Shown here piece after piece: positions 61,293 through 64,000 of a stretch of DNA of 64,000 bases (the stretch's first letter is position 1; each line of letters opens with the position of its first letter). Position numbers and translations under genes: made by a program. Below the pieces are notes generated by a model that was not told where the DNA came from, did not search any database, and was given only the letters and a program-made list of their open reading frames with translations. Source of the DNA: Verrucomicrobiales bacterium. GTDB taxonomy: Bacteria > Verrucomicrobiota > Verrucomicrobiia > Verrucomicrobiales > V1-33. Where the stretch lies: contig JAGNEJ010000003.1 in assembly GCA_018003315.1 (NCBI GenBank), positions 1 to 64,000 of the forward strand. The letters run 5' to 3'.

Positions 61293-62486
61293 TCAACGGC
61301 CGGTGATTTCCCGGCGGGCTTCCACGAAGGCTGCTGCGGCCTTCTCAAGCAGTTCCGGCGCATGTGCCGCGGAAACCTGGGTGCGCACCCGAGCCGCCCC
61401 CTGCGGGACCACCGGGTAGAAAAAGCCGATGGCATAGACGCCCCTGTCGAGAAGTCGGCGGGCCATTTCCTGGGCGATTTTGGCATCGCCAAGCATGACC
61501 GGAACAATGGGATGCCGCCCCTCGTGGACCTCAAATCCCCCGTCACGCAGCAGGCGGCACCAGAGCCGGGTGTTGTCCCAGAGGCGCTGGCGAAGCTCCC
61601 CGCTGCGCTGCACGATTTCCAGCGCCTTGAGTGACCCCGCCACAATGGCCGGAGCGACGGTGTTCGAAAAAAGATAGGGTCGGGAGCGCTGGCGCAGCAG
61701 ATCGATGATTTCCCTGCGCCCGCTGGCATAACCGCCGCTGGCACCGCCGAGCGCCTTGCCCAGCGTCCCGGTGATGATGTCCACCCTGCCCATGACCCCG
61801 GCGTGTTCATGGGTGCCACGTCCGCCTTCGCCCATGAAGCCGACGGCATGCGAATCATCCACCATGACCATCGCCTGGAATTTGTCCGCAAGACTGCAGA
61901 TCTCCCGCAGCGGGGCGACCACTCCATCCATGCTGAATGCGCCATCCGTCGCAATGAGTTTGAACCTGGCACCGGCGGCGTCAGCCGCCTGCAACTGGGC
62001 CTCCAGTTCCGCCATGTTGCCGTTGGCGTAGCGAAAGCGCTTCGCCTTGCACAGTCGGATGCCGTCGATGATCGAAGCATGGTTCAGGGCATCGCTGATG
62101 ACGGCATCCTGATCGGTTAGAAGCGTCTCAAAAAGCCCGCCGTTTGCATCGAAACAAGACGTGTAAAGAATGGTGTCCTCCGTCCCGAGGAAGTTGCTCA
62201 GTGCCTTTTCCAATTCCTGATGCAGTGACTGCGTGCCGCAGATGAACCGGACCGAAGCCATGCCATACCCCCAGCGTTCCAAGGCTTCACGGGCGGCACA
62301 TTCAATTTCCGGATGGTGGGCCAGCCCCAGGTAGTTGTTGGCGCACATGTTGATGACCTCCCGTCCATCCTCCAGGCGGATGACGGCGTCCTGGGTGCCG
62401 GCGATGCGGCGCTCCTCCTTCCAGAGTCCGGCAGTGCGGATTCCCTCAAGCAGTGAATTCAAATGCAGCTGGAATGCGGCGTTCAT
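61293..62486 (-). CDS. kbl: Glycine C-acetyltransferase (2-amino-3-ketobutyrate CoA ligase)
   Basis: A 397-residue alpha-oxoamine synthase; E. coli Kbl has 398. Met 62486 aligns exactly with family N-termini ([17 protein letters not shown]); a Met four codons earlier is possible. Motifs: [49 protein letters not shown] and the PLP lysine in [15 protein letters not shown]. It cleaves 2-amino-3-ketobutyrate with CoA to glycine and acetyl-CoA in threonine degradation. The usual threonine dehydrogenase partner tdh is not adjacent. 97 bases separate its stop from the sod start. Confidence 0.95.
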   Translation of the reverse strand: MNAAFQLHLNSLLEGIRTAGLWKEERRIAGTQDAVIRLEDGREVINMCANNYLGLAHHPEIECAAREALERWGYGMASVRFICGTQSLHQELEKALSNFLGTEDTILYTSCFDANGGLFETLLTDQDAVISDALNHASIIDGIRLCKAKRFRYANGNMAELEAQLQAADAAGARFKLIATDGAFSMDGVVAPLREICSLADKFQAMVMVDDSHAVGFMGEGGRGTHEHAGVMGRVDIITGTLGKALGGASGGYASGRREIIDLLRQRSRPYLFSNTVAPAIVAGSLKALEIVQRSGELRQRLWDNTRLWCRLLRDGGFEVHEGRHPIVPVMLGDAKIAQEMARRLLDRGVYAIGFFYPVVPQGAARVRTQVSAAHAPELLEKAAAAFVEARREITGR

Positions 62487-62643
62487 GACGGCTTCCATTG
62501 GCTGCTTCCTGCGCCCTTTGCACGCAAAAAATGAGTTTCATCCCGTCACGGATATTCAAGCGCCCGACACTCCGCCGCCTGTCCCGTTCCGCCCCTGGCC
62601 GGTTTTTCCCAGACCGCCCAGGGGGATGCGTGCGATCCGACGC

Positions 62644-63426
62644 TCACTCGTCTTCAGACCCATCAAACGCGTAGGAAATCCAATCATAGGAATCAGTGTT
62701 GTGATAGATCTCCTCTCGCAGGTCGCGGCACAGCCCATTGAGCCCCGGATTGATAAACTGGTGATCGATCCCCAGGAGGGCGAGATCGCGGCGCAGTCCG
62801 TGCTTGCTGTCGGCCGGAATGATCATCTTGCTCAGGACGAGCCGGTCGGACCCGGATTTATAGATCTGCTCGAAGGTTTGCGGCGCGGCATCCCCGAGCG
62901 GGAGCGGGTGGGAGAGAAAGCAGACCCGCTGGTTGCGCATCCCCGCATCCAACCGCCTGGGCAGGTAGAGTCGGGACTGGTCGGGAATTTGCTCGAAATC
63001 GTGGGCGATGGTGAAGTTGCTCTCGCCGGGCATGATGCGCCAGACCACGCCATCCTTGCACGGAAACGCAGGATCCGTCGCATAGAAAAGTGCAACCAAG
63101 GCGTTCTCCGACCAACTGGACAGCCGTGTCGGCAGCCCGTGCTGCGCCCCGAGGGCCATCCACTCGAGTTCGCTCGCTGGATCGTAGGGCAACTCTCCGC
63201 GGGCCTGCTGCTTCAGACTGATGAGAAAGGCCGCTTCCAGCTCCGTCCAGGTCTGGTGCCCGCTCTTTGCCATATCCTCGCGGTAGAGCGAAGGAATAAG
63301 ACTCCATTCGGCCGACGCCTGCCCCCGATAGACGGGTTTCCGCTGGAAGCCCAACCTCGGCACCATTTCCTCGCGGAAAGACTCGAGCGTTGACACCTCA
63401 AACGTTTCAATTTTCCTTGTCTTCAT
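62644..63426 (-). CDS. FRG-domain protein
   Basis: A 260-residue protein with the FRG domain: VYRGQASAEWSLIPSLYR (the F/Y-R-G motif), ELEAAFLISLKQQA, EWMALGAQHGLPTRLSSWSE, ALVALFYATD and a C-terminal helical part. An ACAGGAGATCAA sequence just upstream of ATG is a good ribosome binding site, supporting this start. FRG domains are enriched in bacterial and phage defence-like loci; some may be nucleotide-modifying, but no activity is settled. The divergent neighbour is a winged-helix-like gene sharing an AT-rich upstream region. Confidence 0.88.
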   Translation of the reverse strand: MKTRKIETFEVSTLESFREEMVPRLGFQRKPVYRGQASAEWSLIPSLYREDMAKSGHQTWTELEAAFLISLKQQARGELPYDPASELEWMALGAQHGLPTRLSSWSENALVALFYATDPAFPCKDGVVWRIMPGESNFTIAHDFEQIPDQSRLYLPRRLDAGMRNQRVCFLSHPLPLGDAAPQTFEQIYKSGSDRLVLSKMIIPADSKHGLRRDLALLGIDHQFINPGLNGLCRDLREEIYHNTDSYDWISYAFDGSEDE

Positions 63427-63583
63427 TTGATCTCCTGTGGTTTAGTTTCGTGAAAAATTTGTGAAAACCTTGTTGACTGGGACGCAAAATCGGGAAATTT
63501 ACAAAAAATACTCGCGGATAGAGGAGTATTCTCATATTTGAGTGAAAAGACAAGCAAAAAAACGAGGCAAATTTGATAAAAAA
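63427..63583. promoter_or_regulatory. AT-rich divergent promoter region
   Basis: 157 bases between the FRG gene (minus) and the winged-helix-like gene (plus), far more AT-rich than the surroundings. It includes a near-direct repeat GTGAAAA-ATTT-GTGAAAA at about 63448-63465. It resembles the AT-rich region before the related gene at 31517. Confidence 0.45.
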
Positions 63584-64000
63584 ATGAGATTACAAGATCG
63601 GAATGACTTGCTTGCCTTGATTTCGAACATGGAATTGTCGGAACTTTACTCGCTTGAGATGGCGCTGCAGGTGGCGATCCGGCTCCGCAGACAGGCGACG
63701 CTCTCGACTGACCACTCCGAAGAGTCACCACACGAAGGAGAAGGTCCCGCCCTGCATGACGAAGCTCGGACCATCCTTGAAAACCACTCTGTTCACGATC
63801 TGACGCTGGCAGATCAAGCGCTCCTCGCCGCCCTGATCCTTCACGACGCCTATCAACAGGACACCTTCTCAAGTCGGGCCATCAATGATGTCATCGTGGA
63901 ATGCGGACGCCCCCGCGTCGCCCACATCACTTCGGCGATCGCCGGTCTGACAGGCCGCGCCTACATCAGGGCGGAGGAAAAATCCCTTTCCCTGACTAAC
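63584..64000 (+). CDS. Winged-helix-like protein related to the one at 31517 (3' end outside window)
   Basis: 139 residues are read with no stop before the window end. From Met 63584: a helical N-terminus (ELSELYSLEMALQVAIRLRR), an acidic linker, then LADQALLAALILHDAY, FSSRAINDVIVEC, VAHITSAIAGLTGRAYIRAE and EKSLSLT. The last part follows the same order as residues 70-155 of the 31517 protein, including F-[SA]-S-R, A-x-ITS and a final S-x-[SK]-[LV]-T strand. An in-frame GTG at 63542 would add 14 basic residues. A DNA-binding role for the FRG gene or its own promoter is inference. Confidence 0.6.
   Translation, partial: MRLQDRNDLLALISNMELSELYSLEMALQVAIRLRRQATLSTDHSEESPHEGEGPALHDEARTILENHSVHDLTLADQALLAALILHDAYQQDTFSSRAINDVIVECGRPRVAHITSAIAGLTGRAYIRAEEKSLSLTN

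Overview
The window is high-GC bacterial chromosome and reads as Verrucomicrobiota (PVC group). The lineage clues are a protein of the Minf_1886 type restricted to Verrucomicrobia and Planctomycetes (10571-10975), a DUF1800/DUF1501 pair, a second DUF1501 protein with a Tat signal, a 3-keto-disaccharide hydrolase (DUF1080), a sulfatase, a very large exported protein with lamin-tail, LamG and CotH domains, and a double-length UvrA. No rRNA, tRNA or CRISPR array was seen. Assignments rest on motif recognition by eye; no search was run.

Layout. 1-119: C-terminal end of an IS630-type transposase. 123-4944 (minus): transglutaminase/DUF58 pair, a proline-rich membrane protein and an L,D-transpeptidase lipoprotein. 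5018-10225 (minus): a 1735-residue exported CotH/LamG/lamin-tail protein. 10421-12811 (plus): two small proteins, then an OmpR-type response regulator and histidine kinase. 12826-17448: GT9 glycosyltransferase, family-4-like uracil-DNA glycosylase, PspA homologue, MacB/LolCD-type ABC permease and ATPase. 17567-23919: GYF_2 membrane protein, membrane-anchored EEP phosphohydrolase, DUF1080, argB, an ECF-like sigma factor, a lone nuoE, apaG and a DUF2007 protein. A TGTGA-N6-TCACA palindrome lies between nuoE and apaG.

23920-32014 is the accessory region. It holds a REP-associated transposase without its HUH half, an internally deleted DUF2130 protein, a YbjN protein and a 33-codon ISL3 transposase stub. 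Two copies of a 25-bp repeat (22/25 identical) flank about 2.1 kb of it. Next comes a compact minus-strand operon (30792 to 26924): transglutaminase-like protein, tail-fibre-like exported protein, M43-type metalloprotease and a small exported protein. It is followed by an AT-rich stretch and a winged-helix-like protein (31517-32014). A recognisable relative of that protein sits at the right edge of the window, next to a FRG-domain gene.

32095-37331: sulfatase, a translationally coupled DUF1501-DUF3616 pair, a conserved hypothetical protein and a Pro-Ala-tailed lipoprotein. 37539-44447 (minus): a Yej/Opp-type peptide importer operon (two permeases, binding lipoprotein, two ATPases) with extra extracytoplasmic segments in both permeases, one of them MORN/YwqK-like. 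44879-52252: a 1900-residue DUF1800 protein interrupted by two phage-tail-fibre-like repeats, followed by its DUF1501 partner. 52327-62486: queG, hemL, tandem uvrA, sod and kbl. 62644-64000: the FRG protein and the unfinished winged-helix-like gene.

The strongest leads for something undescribed are the four-gene exported cassette at 26924-30792, the paired winged-helix-like regulators with AT-rich upstream regions (31517 and 63584), the MORN-like loop in the peptide permease, the tail-fibre repeats inside DUF1800, and the four-ATPase UvrA fusion.
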